NCBI GenBank assembly: GCA_032821775.1
Contig: JAVLRN010000001.1
Span: forward strand, 1,922,001 to 1,986,000
DNA from: Sanguinoderma infundibulare
Taxonomy: Eukaryota > Basidiomycota > Agaricomycetes > Polyporales > Polyporaceae
Direction of reading: 5' to 3'
Length of the DNA: 64,000 nt
Positions 1 to 12,395 of this stretch are shown piece by piece. The position numbers were made by a program, and so were the translations under genes. The stretch's first letter is position 1. Every line of letters starts with the position of its first letter. The notes under the pieces were generated by a model, which saw only the letters and a program-made list of their open reading frames with translations, did no database searches and was not told where the DNA came from.

Positions 1-702
1 TCCGTCCCTTCGACTCCACTCCCCGAAACGGTCGCATACACGCTCCTCCTCTTCGCTTTCTCATGGAAGATCCTGCTCCTGCACCTCCCGGTGCATCCAA
101 GTCCGCTGTTCCTTTTGCCCCCAAAGCGGATACTTCCCCTGGCAGTCCTCGTATGGCGCGGCCTCGCACGGACGTTCATCCCGGTCGTCGCATTCTTTAT
201 GCCCGGCTTATTCATATCACTGGTCCTCCTCTCAATATCATTGAACGACGCATTCCTCGTCCCGGCTAACAGCCTTATATTGAACACCATACCATCGCCT
301 ATGGCATCCCGCGTGGTGTTCCTGGGACTCTTTGCCATCATCTTCATATTCCTCTGCTGCGCGCTTGGCTTCTCCGCACTCACCCATCCATTCCTTGCTC
401 CGCATGACGGCTCCATCCGGTCGTTGTGGGATCGTTACTCCGCGTCCGTGGGCCTGGAGGCGCGCCAGGCTTACATCCGCACCGTCAGAGCGTACGCAGC
501 ACCGTATTACTTCCCCGCCCCGCTCAACCTCGTGCATGTGCTCCTTGTATGTATCCCGCGAGCTGTGCTGATCTTCCCCCGACGGAAGTCTACTCCAAGT
601 GGTCCTGGACTTGTGGAGAAGGCACTGTGGAGGGCCGTTGTAGCACCGTTTACGTTCGCCGTCTCCACCTTGTGGTTGTGGAATTTACGGACTGGGTGGT
701 AG
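1..702 (+). CDS. Multi-pass membrane protein, 3' part
   Basis: The frame is open from base 1 to a stop at 700-702, so the start lies upstream of the window. The visible 233 residues contain several hydrophobic stretches that read as membrane helices, for example around residues 12-30, 42-52, 60-75 and 105-125, followed by a charged loop and a short basic, Trp-rich C-terminus. I do not recognise the family. It resembles the many uncharacterised multi-pass proteins of basidiomycetes, and no catalytic motif is visible. A GT at 549 could start an intron, but reading through gives a hydrophobic continuation without a stop, so I left it unspliced. That it is a membrane protein is well supported by composition; its function is unknown. 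Confidence 0.6.
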   Translation, partial: SVPSTPLPETVAYTLLLFAFSWKILLLHLPVHPSPLFLLPPKRILPLAVLVWRGLARTFIPVVAFFMPGLFISLVLLSISLNDAFLVPANSLILNTIPSPMASRVVFLGLFAIIFIFLCCALGFSALTHPFLAPHDGSIRSLWDRYSASVGLEARQAYIRTVRAYAAPYYFPAPLNLVHVLLVCIPRAVLIFPRRKSTPSGPGLVEKALWRAVVAPFTFAVSTLWLWNLRTGW

Positions 703-1078
703 TTTGTAGGTGAGGCCTTCGGCTTCTTCAGGGAACACAGCGCATGAAACTGATTCAATGTCGCTGCTAGATCGATGATATTCTAGTATGTATAATATAG
801 CAATGCAAATGCGCTGTACGCCATGTCTCGTCATGTTGCTCACCCATTTACAACAGTTGGGATCACTTCTGAGCTTGAAGGGCTGCTCGCAGTTATGGTG
901 GTGAGGGTATCTCGAGACTACTATTATAATATGGACCTATGCTACATCGATTATCTACGAGTCCAGCGACAATAACTATCCAATATTACGTGATGATACA
1001 TTATGCCCTGAGCAAGTAATGTCCGAGCAACGAAGTTCCGTAACGACAGTGATCTGCAGCGAAATAACGGTACCATGG
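703..1078. other. Intergenic, convergent 3' ends
   Basis: This 376-base gap lies between the 3' end of the plus-strand membrane protein and the 3' end of the minus-strand F-box-like gene. It is more A/T-rich than its flanks (for example around 780-800 and 920-960), as expected for 3' untranslated sequence. I see no gene or RNA here. Confidence 0.5.
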
Positions 1079-2445
1079 TCAGACAACCCTGGTGACCAAC
1101 GGTTCGAGGTACTGTTCGCCGAATGACCACCAAGTGTGCATTCTGTCAACGACACCGTCGCCCTTGTAGCGCATCCAGAAGCTGTCGAAGAACACCCCAG
1201 GGTGTCCCTCGACTCTAGCAAGCCAGTCAGCCTGCATAATCGCTTCGGGTCCACAGCCGGAATTGGGAGCTTCGGGCCTCAGGTCCTGATCGGCATAGTA
1301 TGGGACGAATACTAGAGGCATCGCGGACTGCTGGAGATGCTTGTGCAGGGCAGTCGCGGCGACATGATATAGTTGTTGAAGCTCCAGAGATCTTGTCATG
1401 CGCGCCGGCTTCATCAGCAGGGTGATCCTAGGGGGCATGCTCCGGGTTGCACTAAGGCACTCTAAGAAATGCCGTTAAGCGAATGCATCTCTGTTTCGTC
1501 AGTCAGATACTTACCGATGACGTCCCGGAGACAGGTAGCCCAACCGGGGGGAGCTGCGTTGCCGTCGCAAGTGATGCGCATGGACTCCAATTTGGGCGTG
1601 AGGCCAACCCAACGGCGAAAGTCCACGTTTTGGTATGCGTCCGCCACGATATGCAACCGCGTCAGAGCCGGAAACGGGGTATCAAGCGTGTGGACCTGGT
1701 CCGGAGGAAGGGTGAATCGGGGCTCTTCTCCAGAGAAAGAGAGCTCCGCCAGCTTAGGGAACCCATTGCACGCGATACTGGACATGTTCGTCTCCTCCCA
1801 CCAGTCCTTGCTACCAAAGAGGCACATAGTCTGGACGTCCAGAGAAGTCGCCTGGAAGAGCTTCTGGACGACCGTGTGGTAGTCATCGAGAACACGGGAC
1901 CTGTACTCCAACCAGGCGTCGTCCCGGTTCTGGGCCGTTGACGATGGCGCGTCAAGCCAACCATGCAGGTCCACCACCTGCCTACCCGTCGGGGTGGTCG
2001 GGGAGAGGATGAGACAGAGGTGGCGGATCCTCGGCGTAGCGCCGCCCTCTCGCCTCGCCTCGCCGCGCGTGGCCTCGAAACACTCGAGAAAGCCACGCAG
2101 CTTGCGGACGGACCCTGAGAGGAGGGAGACGGAATGATAGCGAGCGGCCCTGGAGACGGCTCGCACCCGCCTGGAGACGAGGGAGAGGGAGCAGCCGGTG
2201 CGCCCGCCATCTGTGCACGCCAGCTGGAAGATTTCTTCGAGAACTTCAGGTGGCAAGGTGTGCAGGGACGGAGGAGGATTGTGGCGCCGTGGCGAAGAAG
2301 CACGGAGTGGTGGCCGGGCGGTTGCGCCCATGAGGGAAAAGAACGCAGGAAGAAGAGGGGTCCATTGCCGACGATGAGAAAGATTGTCCCAGAGGAAGCG
2401 GAGGATGAGAAGGAAGGCGGGCACAAGTGAGAACGAATGAGCCAT
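1079..2445 (-). CDS. F-box-like protein, two exons
   Basis: Exons 2445-1515 and 1461-1079 are joined across a 53-nt intron (donor GTAAGT, acceptor at 1462), which fuses two open frames cleanly. An F-box-like helix pair (LPPEVLEEIFQLA, then LSLVSRRVRAVSRAARY) follows a Pro/Arg-rich leader. F-box proteins usually link substrates to SCF ubiquitin ligases through Skp1. The remainder looks like the weakly conserved leucine-rich C-terminal half typical of the large basidiomycete F-box families. The first 38 residues are hydrophobic and Trp-rich, so the true start may be the Met at 2331 (MGATARPP). It is divergent from the LRR gene at 2928. The substrate cannot be inferred. Confidence 0.7.
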
Positions 2446-2927
2446 TAGTCCAGGAAGTAATCTGGAAGGTTGAGGTGTTAACCTGTAGAATTCCAGAGCG
2501 ATTTCGGGAGCCTGGTCACCAAATGGCTGTTGAAAAGAGGATAATACCGGAAGAAGAATACACAGAACATCCTCACTCAGTTTCTAATGTTTTTATACAA
2601 ACCAGTCAGCCTCAGCGAGTCGGGCCAGCCGCCAGGCTTGAAGGGGGCCGCTGTTAGGTAACAGGTATTATGGGAGGAGGTCGAAAACAGCGTCTGGCGG
2701 CATCGTTTCACACAGCCGAGGACGCCCACGGGCGCATTCAAAGGTCGGGGAGGTGGAGTAAGGTGGAGTATGCAGTTGAAGAAAGCCGCTCTGGCAGCGC
2801 TTCTGCAGGTCTTAGATCTCCGAGTCAGAGGCCGAGCAGGTGGCGGTGGTTGCAATTGCGCCACAACATCTGCTGCCACCACAGCCGACTCTGAACGAGA
2901 CGACGACGCTCTTGTTCTCCTCACACC
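2446..2927. other. Divergent intergenic region
   Basis: This 482-base region separates the starts of the minus-strand F-box-like gene and the plus-strand LRR gene and should hold both promoters. I see no convincing TATA box and no additional gene. Confidence 0.45.
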
Positions 2928-4827
2928 ATGAGTAGCAGCAAACGCGCGCGGAATACGGCCGAACCGCCTGCTAAGCGACGCAAGGTGGAAACTGCGAAGC
3001 TGGATGGCGACATTCCAACACCGCAATCGCAGCCTCTGAACGCCCCGTCGACCTCTACATTCTCCGTCCGCTACCTACGTTCGGGGGAACACATACCCTC
3101 CCTATCGACCATCTGCGCGCGAGCCTTTGCAAGTAACCTCCGGGAGCTATCAAGCAACATGGAGAAATGGGACGACGTCAAGTACTCCCTCAGAGACCTT
3201 CCCGATACTCTTGTGCCGAAGGTATTCGCGGCGTTGAGACAGATTTGCCCCACGTTGCTCCACCATGGGCTTATCGCTTCTGTGAGTATTTTCTGTCTTC
3301 ATATAATTCCAATCAGACGTTGACGTTGAAACCAGTATTTCTTGCGTGGCACGGCTATCGTTCTCACCGACGATCTTCCTGGCGTCGGTCGGCCGACAAT
3401 CCACGCCATAGGAGACATGCCGTCGAAGGATAACCTCCGGGACCTCGAGATTACGGGGTTTCCCAAGATTGCCGATGGCGTCTTCGCTTCCGTCGTAGCC
3501 AAACTGCCCTCTCTGCGAAAACTCAACCTCAGGCACTGTCCCTTTACCTCATCTTCCACGTAATGCCTATTCAAAGCAGGTCGTACAGAGGCTGCACCAA
3601 GGTGGGCGCGGACACAGCGACCTCGGCCGCAGATCATTGCCCACTGCTCGAGGTGGTCAACTTCAACTACACCGTGGTCTCGCCGGCGTCTTTGGGACCG
3701 CTAATGTTCAAATGCACCCACCTAGAAGTCCTGAAAGTTGCGGGAATAGCGAGCTGGGTGAGTTTTGTGAACAAATCTGTCTTCTTTCTGTCTTCTTATA
3801 ATTCATATTAGACAGACAACGCTTGCTCTAAAATCTGGCAGGATTCTGGAAGGACGAAGAACTTCCACTTCCCCAACTTGCGTTCACTCAAGCTGCGCCA
3901 GGCGCCTCTCAGCGATGCAGCGGTCAACACCATCCTCGCGGCTTGCCCCAACCTCAGACGTCTCGACCTATCTTTCACGCTCATCAAAAACCCAGTGCTG
4001 CCATCCAACAAACAACTCGAGAAGTTGGTGCTAACATCGACAATGATCCCGAGCGACAAAATCGTGTCTCTAGTCTCTGGTCTCCCCAAGTTGAAGGTGC
4101 TATCGCTCGGTGCTATGGGCCACAACAACTTCTCGACCGCCACAATATCGCATTTTTCTGGGACCACGATCACGGATGAAACGTTACGTGCCCTGACCAA
4201 TGTGCTGGAAGGGTATCCCAACCTCGAACGAGTTAACCTCCTTTTGAACACAAGGATCGGCTACAGCGCAGGGTCTGGGTCCAACGCCGCGCTTTCGCAG
4301 TTCGTTAGGCGAGTGGGTCGCAGGTGCAAGGTGAGGAGGGCTCGTGCTGGTCGGTGTCATTCAGCCCCTGACAGATAACGGTAGCGTCTCAATTTGTCTG
4401 GGCTCAACTACCTTCGCCCGTCGAATTTGGAGGGACTAGCCAACCCTGACGGACCAGACGAAGGTCCCCCTCTGCTAGAGTACCTCAACTTGAACAACAC
4501 CCCCGTGGACGATACTGTTGCTCCCTACATATCGTCTTGTGTCAACCTGAAAACCCTTGAGCTAGCAGGAACGAAAATAGGGAGTGCGTATTGACCGAAC
4601 GTTTGTGTAGCATTACTTGACGCCGTAGGTTTGTAGAGGACGGATTGTTCGACATCCTCGACGCATGCGAACACTTGGTGAAGCTGGATCTTACCAGCTG
4701 CAGGGGCGTGAACGTCGGGGAAAGGCGCCGTTTCTTCGAGGTATGTACTGTATGTCGCTTCCGCATCTTACGATTCCTAACGTTATGTAATCGTCGACAG
4801 GTCTGGGAAGAGTGGAAAACCTCGTAA
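2928..4827 (+). CDS. Leucine-rich-repeat (RNI-like) nuclear-type protein
   Basis: Seven exons: 2928-3281, 3336-3537, 3591-3757, 3842-4330, 4385-4583, 4637-4740 and 4801-4827, giving 513 residues. The N-terminus is polar with a basic nuclear-localisation-like run (PPAKRRKVE, about residues 13-21). From about residue 110 onward there are repeated LxxLxLxxC/N units such as LRKLNLRHC, LRSLKLRQAPL, LEYLNLNNT and LVKLDLTSC, typical of ribonuclease-inhibitor-like LRR folds in F-box and Rad7-type proteins. The donor of intron 2 (GTCCCT) is weak. It was chosen because it restores the LRR register (LNLRHC then CTKVG) with a normal 53-nt intron; other choices need introns under 30 nt. Its partner is unknown. 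Confidence 0.75.
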
Positions 4828-4927
4828 TGTGTGCAATTGTTGTCTGTTATCTACACAATTGTACACCATCTGGAGTTTTATGTCCATGTCCATGTTGTCT
4901 CATGCTCCTATTTTAACGCACTTTTCT

Positions 4928-7900
4928 CTAGGACGGAATGCACTGGGAGTAGTCTGCACGGCATATCAGTCCCCGTCTATTACACGGGCTTGAAAGGAGG
5001 AACTTACAAGTGTTCTGCGCTACGCAAGTCCCAGCTGGGGTGGAATGTACGTCAGGAAGTGACTGTATGCAAGCAAGCTTGATCACGCACATGCGCAGGC
5101 CGTCGGGCCAGTCCAGCCGGTGCCACCGCACTGTCCGTAGAGCGGGGCCGTTCCGGTCGCGGTGGACGACGGAGCGGAGCTAGTCGTCGTGGACGCCCGA
5201 GAGCTCGTGGAAACTGAGGTAGCGGTGGTCTTGATGGTCGTCGTCGATGTGGCGGTGCTCTTGACAGTGGTCGTAGAGGAAGCGGTGGCGGTTGGTGCCG
5301 GGGCAGCGCCAGACGCATCACCATAGAAGATGCCCCGTCCGTTCGTCCCGATGTACACACTAGAGCCACCATCTGCTTCAGCTGGCATGCATCTGTTTGA
5401 CAAGGGTAAGGGACTGACCGGCCATATATCCTAGGGTCGGCAGCGAGGACGTTTGCGCTCGCAGAGCCGAAGCCGTGCGCGGCGTCGTTGATCTGCGCCC
5501 AGTTCACCCCGGCGTCGTCTGAGCGGAAGTAGCCGACAGCGCCGATGTTCGCCGCCGCAAAGATGGCAGGGTAGCCTCCAGAGGTCTTGGGGGCGCCGAG
5601 GGCGATTGACCACGCCTGGGAGACCCCGGAGATGGCGGCGAAGGTGGCGCCGCTGTCGGTGGAGTGGAACAGACCCTGGTCGGTAGAGACCCAGACGTCG
5701 CCAGTGATGTTCGGGTGGACGATGACCCGGAAGGGGGAAGTAGACGAGCCGAGGGAGCCGGCGGACGCCGAGAACGTCTTCGCGCCGTCGGTGGAGATGT
5801 AGAACTTGGAGCCGTCGGCGCCGTAGAAGACCGAGTTGTTCGTCTTGTCGGATGCGATGACGGCGGTCAACGGGAGCCCGGAGACGGCGGCGAAGGCGTT
5901 CGTGTATTGCGAGACGAGGGTGCCGTTGCCGTTGGTCTTCCAGAGGATCGTGTCACCGTCCGCAGAGATGGCGATCTTGCCACCTGCGACGCCGTCAGCT
6001 GCACCATAGTCCTGAGACCTACATGTGCGAATTGCTTAACAGTGGAATGCCAACTTGAAAGCAGATGAGCGTACCAAGTAGCACCTGAGTCACCGGAGAT
6101 GGCAACCTGCTTGCCTTGAGAGCCGTCCGTAGTGGTACCAACACGAACGATGGTGGTGGGCTTGTTCCCGGCGTAGTCGATGTCAGAAGAGCTGGAGTAC
6201 GACGGGTTGGAGAACGAGACGGAGGGCGCGGTATCGAGGTCATTATGCACGAAACCTGTCGAACCGATGCTTCTTGAGTTCGGATAATTTATAACAGAGG
6301 GGCGGCATACCATCCACGTCGCCAATAGCGGAAATCAAATGAGGCCCGGAGGGAGGGGAGATCAAACCCTGAACGGATGTCTCCTCGACACCGTCAGCGA
6401 GGGATTTCAGGGTAACGTTGTGCGTCGAGTCCCACTTAAGGAGGTCATGACCTCCATAGATGGTCTCACCCGTGCCGTAGAGCCAGTGGTTAGAGTCGAA
6501 CGGATCGATCGAAAGACCCTCCATCATCCAGCCAATCTGCAGGGTGCCAAGGGTGGTCACGGTGCTGTCGGGGCCGATCCAGGGGGCCAGAGTATCGTCG
6601 TATGCGTAGAACTTGTTGAGCGTGGGGTAGGATACCCATTCCCACAATGCAGTCCAAGTCGCGCCGCCGTCGGTCGAACGGAAGATCTGCCCGTCGGGCC
6701 ACCAAGAATTAAGGGCGGCAACCATGACGGTGCCGGGCTGCTGCGGGTCGACAGCGAGGCCGCTGGGAAGTTAAGTCAGGAAGGAAAATGTGATCCACAC
6801 ATGCCCGGTTTGCATACCCAAAGCCAAAGTAGAGATCGCTGCCAGACACTGGGGTGACGTCCGTCCAGGTCGCTGCAGTGATATTGTACTTCCAAACGGC
6901 TCCCTGTGATGTAAGTGTATTAGATGTACATCTCCGTTCGCTCGTCGTAATTTCTCACATCAGTGCCATCGTACGGGCCGGAGCCGTTGGAGTACGAGAT
7001 ATAGAGAGACTTCTCAGCAGCGGAAAGAACACCCTTGTGCGGAAGGAACGTGTTGTTCTGGCCGGCGACAGCGGTCCCTGTCGCATTCGATTAGTTGCTG
7101 TGCGTTATCCTTATCCAGCTGCACGTTTCGCTTACAAGTAGAACCAGCATCCTCCGAAACGAAAATGTTGTCGGAGCCCGCGTTCGCGACACCAACGAAG
7201 ATGCGAGGGGTCGCCGTACCATTCTTGCCGGAAGTAGAGTCGAAGGTCACCCAAGCCAATCCCATGATGTCATTGTTGTAACCGGTCGTATCCGTGGGAT
7301 CTGGGATATACGTCCCTACCAATAGCACTTGATTGGAGCATGTGCATGTGCGGAGAGGTGCATCAACTCACCAACGCTCGGGAAGTCCTTGACTTGCGCC
7401 CAAGTGGCCCCGAAATCCGTCGACTTGTACAGACCATGCCCGCTCCGTGCACCGAAGTACAGAATATTGTGGCTGTTCGGATCAATCGCGAGACGCTGCA
7501 CAGTGCGAGCACGAGGTATAAATAAGATGCTCAAGAGAAGACGTCGTCGACAGCAGCACATACCTCCCCCATGCCACGACCAGGCATATTCCCGCCAACC
7601 TTGAAGGGCAATGCCGACGGTGTGAATGTATCACCTTGATCGGTCGAAATCAGGATTTGACCGTTGTTCGGGTCCCACGAGTTCGTGTACATCCCCGTAG
7701 CCTGAAAACCGGTATGAGTTTAGGGATAGCAAGTTTTAAGCTAACTAGACTTACCAAGTACAGGCGATTGGGGTCTACAGGGTCCGTAGCGATCGCATCG
7801 ACACCCCAGTAGTTCCAACGTGCATTGTCGACGAAGTCCAACAGTGGGGTCCAAGTGTCGTCAGAGTTCAGCCTATAAGCACCGCCAATGTCTGTACGAG

Positions 7901-8066
7901 CGAAGGCAAGGCCCTTCTGGGATGGGTTGAAGACGATGTCAGGAACGAAGCCGCCGCCGCCGCCGATCTTGACGTTCTTCCAGGCATACGACTGGGAAGA
8001 AACGGCCGCGACAATAGTGATAGCCGTTGACATAGACAAAGTCGCCAGGAGTGTAGAGCGAAGCAT
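4928..8066 (-). CDS. GH74 xyloglucanase with C-terminal CBM1
   Basis: Twelve exons: 8066-7755, 7701-7564, 7495-7372, 7315-7136, 7077-6959, 6903-6818, 6762-6311, 6255-6075, 6018-5419, 5359-5091, 5034-5008 and 4953-4928; all phases match, giving 837 residues. A signal peptide (about 1-26) precedes the GH74 double beta-propeller (about 28-745), with repeated STDxGxTW blades and the family motifs RTDIGGAYR and DIDYAGNK, which probably carry the two catalytic Asp residues. A Ser/Thr-rich linker (about 746-800) leads to a complete CBM1 with four Cys and the aromatic binding residues (GQCGGTGWTG to YYSQC). Predicted secreted endo-xyloglucanase acting on plant-wall xyloglucan while the CBM1 anchors it to cellulose. 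The CBM1 is recovered only after splicing a 27-nt and a 26-nt exon. A paralogue lies at 42016. Confidence 0.93.
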
Positions 8067-9467
8067 GGCTAAACGACCTAGGACGTCGACGCTGGGGAAG
8101 AAAGGGAGGCGTTGAAGACTAGTTTATAAGTATGGCTCTTCATATCTACTGCCTCCGAGTATTTCGCGGTGGACCGCAAGCGCGATCCGAAGAATACGCG
8201 GAGCTAGGAGTGCAAGGAGAGCGTACGCGAGAGGGGTGAACGCGGATTTGGCAAGCACAACGGACGACAGTGGAGATATTCCGAGAATGAGCTGCATGAG
8301 GTAGGGCCGAGACTGTACCGGACGGTGCCGATGTTGGTGTAGCACATGGGACCTACGAATGGTCAGCCAATATTAGGAACACCAGATGCATGGGAACGTA
8401 CGAAGAAGCCGCTATGGAATTTAAGCTCTACGCCCCTTGTCGGGACCCATGGCCAAGGCCCTCGGTGACAAATTTGTCTTCGCACGGTTGAAGGTTGGAA
8501 TATTGGCTGATGTAGGAGTTCAGAGTAATTGCCGTAACATGCCACCGATCTCGTGTCTAGGAGAGTATAGATCCCGCTGCTACTGCTGCTGGATTGAAAC
8601 CAATTCAAACAACTGACGGGCAGAGCCACGGACAGCTTGGCCAGTGTATGGGCCCGCATGGTGTGTAGTGCTTCGCCGGGCTTCCTGAGTGACTTGCGTG
8701 GAAAGTTTAACCTAGAGGTGCGTGATGCTTTATACCGACAATGCACGTCGATGATGCCATTCAGCAAAGAAAGCAGTCATAGGCCAGCGCAAGACTTGTG
8801 GTCAGTTGATTCGATTCGCAGAAGATGTCCTTGTGCCTAAGTCTTGCTGCTCTTCTACCGGAGAAATGGAGCGCACATGAGCAACTGGACGGCATGGATG
8901 CAGAGAGACGTACCTGAGCCGAGAATGCTGCATATCATTCTACGAGAATGCATGATACAGATGCACTGAGTGAACTACTTACGATGAGCACACCAAAACT
9001 TGCAGGAGATGCATGGGAGTATAGGATATGCGCGCCGCGAAATAAGTACGATGTTCAAGTCACAGTGGCAAATTAAAGGAGTGTTTTGTCTTTATTGTGC
9101 GACTAGCCTAGGATGCATGGCGACGCAGAGTCCAGCAGGTGATCACGGTGCACTGGCAGGAGGCAAGTGGTTGACGGGCCGACGATCGCGAGGAGGCGGT
9201 CCGCCAGCGAGGCGGGGAATGCCGACAATAGCACGCCCGCGGGACAATTTGGGCGCTCCGGTGCGACGCCCAAGTGCAAGGGGAGTTTCCTAATTGGCGA
9301 CAAGGCTTGTTGTTCTCTGCAGCCCCGTCGCCACTGTGGGCGTGGTGCAGGCCATGCTCTCCCAAAAATTGCACGCGCAGGGCAATATGAGTGTGCCACT
9401 CCTCTTTCTGCTCCCAAATCCTGCACCCCTGCACTCGACATCGCCGTCCACGCTTGCCCCGCCGTAA
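8067..9467. other. Divergent intergenic region upstream of GH74-CBM1
   Basis: This 1.4 kb separates the divergent xyloglucanase and kinase-like genes. Apart from the TATA box at 8123-8128 I see no supported gene. Short open frames on both strands (for example 8363-8767 and 9103-9513, minus) lack motifs, and overlapping frames look equally plausible. Carbon-catabolite and inducer sites controlling the hydrolase would be expected here, but I could not assign any with confidence. Confidence 0.4.
8123..8128 (-). promoter_or_regulatory. TATA box of the GH74-CBM1 gene
   Basis: TATAAA on the minus strand, about 57 bases upstream of the ATG at 8066, in good position for a core promoter of the xyloglucanase gene. 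No other TATA-like element is closer. Confidence 0.55.
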
Positions 9468-12395
9468 ATGCCAACAACAATCTCCCCTCGCCGCACCGTC
9501 CCTCGTCCAGCACCTCGAGGCAGAAGAGAGGAACAGAAAGAACGGACTTCTACATCACCCTCACCCTCTTCCACTCGCGAGATATCCCCCACATTCAGCA
9601 TCATAAATGGTCATGAGGCCGATGGGTCTTTCTCCGGTGCCACGCCCTCCTGCGTCAAGCTGGCCAGATTGAACGCCGAATACTTTGACTGGAACCATCT
9701 ACGCCAAGTCGTCGCTCCCCAACCCGACCGCAACCATCTTCATCGGTCTGATCACAGTCACAACACACAACGTCATTCAGTCACTCGGCCATCCAACTCC
9801 AGTGAGCTTTTTCAGCTATTAGCCCAACCGTACGTCGACCCGCCACCGCCACGATCCCCCAAACCATGGATTCGTCCCTCCAACTCCTCCCCTTCTTCTC
9901 CCAATTGGGCCGCGCGACCGCTTCCCGAGGAGGACCCCGACGAAGTCGAGTTGCCATCCCCAGATGCGGACCTGCCGCAGCAAATACATTATGAGATCGC
10001 CTACACGCCACATGGCAAATATGCTTGGGCTGCCGGCCAGCCTGCTAGGAAGATGCGCTTACTGTCCCATCTCGACGGTGAGTACTTGAGTTTTGATGCT
10101 AAACCTTACCAGGCAGAACTGACTATGACTGGACGCAGCTGCTCGCTCTGGGTGCGGAAAATGGAGCACAGACCTCATGTTTGCGTCAGTTGGTGGGCGA
10201 CCGACGACATTCATTTGCAAGAGGTATGTGTGCATCATACTTTTTGCCGATGAGACGTGCTCACTTTTTCTCGAGGTGGTCTCGTAAGGAGACGGACACG
10301 AGATTTCTTCCGGAGGTGCGCCAAGCCATATCCCTGTGGCTTAGATATTCGCTTACTCACAGTTCGATACTCTAGTTCAAGCTGATGTCCTCGGACAGCT
10401 ATCTTCGTCCCCTCCAAGGTGTCGTGGTACCATACGTCATCAATCTCTACAACACCCGCGACGTGATCCAACTCTTCATGGAGGTACCACACCAGTCCTT
10501 CTGGTTCGAAGCGTCTCCCTCCATGTCCGATGCCCTCAAGCAGCGTGTGATCGACGCGTATCGCAGGTTACACGAAGCTGGGGTTTTGCACAGAGCCGCA
10601 GAGAAGAAGAACATTCTCATCGGTGGCGACGGTCGTGTTACCATTGTGGACTTCTCCATGGCCCGCACGAGACGACCAATCGAGGAGATCGGACTTCAGG
10701 GGTGCAGCGACAGTGAACTGGCCCTCGAACTGCGAAAAGTCATGTTCATCATCGACTACGGGAACGCTCAAGCCCACGAGACACTCGCCAAGGACAACGG
10801 TGACCGACGTGCCCCACGCCCTGAAGTGTTGGAGGCGTGGACGCGAGAGTTCGGTCGACCTTCCAGGCGATGGCTCGTTCCCGGCCAGACCCAAGAGCAG
10901 TACGCAGACGCAGTATCTGCGTTCCACGCGGCTGTTGTGCGCCTCGAGAAACGCCGCGCGGTCGAGGTGGTATCACCGCTTCTTATCTTGTCCCCCGAGT
11001 CTCCCCTGCCTGTACGAAATCCATCCTCCTACGTTTCATCATCGGCGAACCGGCGGAAACGCAAAGCCCCGAAGCTCGATAACGACGGCCAGGACATTCC
11101 CTCGAAGCGTCGTCGAGTAGGCGATGTCCCGCCTAAAGAGCCTGTTTGCTCCGGCCCACTATATAAATGTAAGTCACAGTTTTGTGCTTAGAGACATACA
11201 CACTCACCCACTCGCTACGGTAGACACCACAACGTCATATTCTTGCGGTAGCTCCGACCTCCCTGCGGCGTCCGATGCACCCAGTGACCCTCCGCCGGTC
11301 AAAGTCCGCGATTTTGCGTCCGAGCCGTACGCCGGTCCTCGCGGGTACTACGTTCCGCATCCGCCAACCGAACTAGTGATGTCTTCATATCGCGCCGCCG
11401 ATATCCGCAACGCCAACGCCATGCGATGCGGTCGTCTCGGTTTGCCGTATTGGCGAGGCGACGAGAGCAGCCATGGCCTGATGCCGCCGGCATACCTTCG
11501 GCCGCTACCGAAAGGGAAGCCCGTGGCGATATCGCTTGGAGCCCTGAAGCGTCAATGGGATGAAGTGGACTCAGAGCGAGTGGAGATAACGCCTTCGAAG
11601 AGGTTGCGGCGCGAGCATTCGGACCCTCTGCTGATCACAGAGGATTGGGAGGATTTCCTACGAAAGGACACGCGCATCCGGTTCGATGATCGGTTGTCAT
11701 CCTGCGATCCTTGGACATACGAGGAGGTCGCGGGTCAGGTTGGCGGTCAGGCCCACGGCCAGGGCGACAGCGACAACGCCGATTTTACGAACGGAAGACG
11801 CTTGACTGCGCCGTTGGCTCATCCTCGTCATCGTGGCATGCCGAAGCCTTCGCGCAGCATCCTGAAGGCGTCGTCACCTCGAAGAACCATACCCTGGGAT
11901 CTCAAGGCATGGCCACATCCTCCAGACGAGGAGATCCTGACTTCACCGATTATGAAGCAGTGCAACCTTATCCCCCGTCCTGGCGCAGTTCGACCTGGTG
12001 TGCCTAGTCTGCCCGCGCCTGAGGCCGGGACGTCCACACACCGCCCTCGCCCTGAATCTGTCACGATCTCCCGAGCCCCCCTTCTCTCGCATCCGGCTTA
12101 CGCAGACGCCAACCCGGGCGATGACGCGCACCATCGATTCACATTCATCCCTGGCTCGGTAGCATCTGGACGGAAGTCCAGAGGGCATCGTCGCACTGCA
12201 TCTGTCCAACTCACTCCCGCAGAAGTGGAGGCCTTGGACGCGAGACAAGTGGAGGACATGCTGGAGCCTGGGTGGGATCCGACGCTCTCGGCGCACGAAA
12301 ATCTGCTCGCCATGGCGGATATGGAGAGCGTGACGCCGTACAGGATGGACACTGACGTGTGCCGGTGGCTCCGGGAGGGCATGCGACCTCCGTGA
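9468..12395 (+). CDS. Protein-kinase-like protein with altered catalytic residues
   Basis: Probable exons: 9468-10077, 10117-10223, 10376-11168 and 11224-12395, giving about 893 residues. The N-terminal 200 residues are Ser/Pro-rich. A kinase-like core then follows: FKLMSSDSYLRPLQG resembles the N-lobe entry of basidiomycete-specific kinase-like proteins, and GVLHRAAEKKNIL (near residue 311) followed by VTIVDFSMAR occupy the catalytic-loop and DFG positions. The loop has HRA instead of HRD or HGD, so the catalytic Asp seems lost, and DFG reads DFS. A basic segment (KRRR) and a 390-residue polar tail follow. It is probably a pseudokinase or highly divergent kinase. Intron 1 (39 nt) was chosen to keep phase; both small introns near 10.1-10.4 kb are less certain than the rest. 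Confidence 0.65.
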
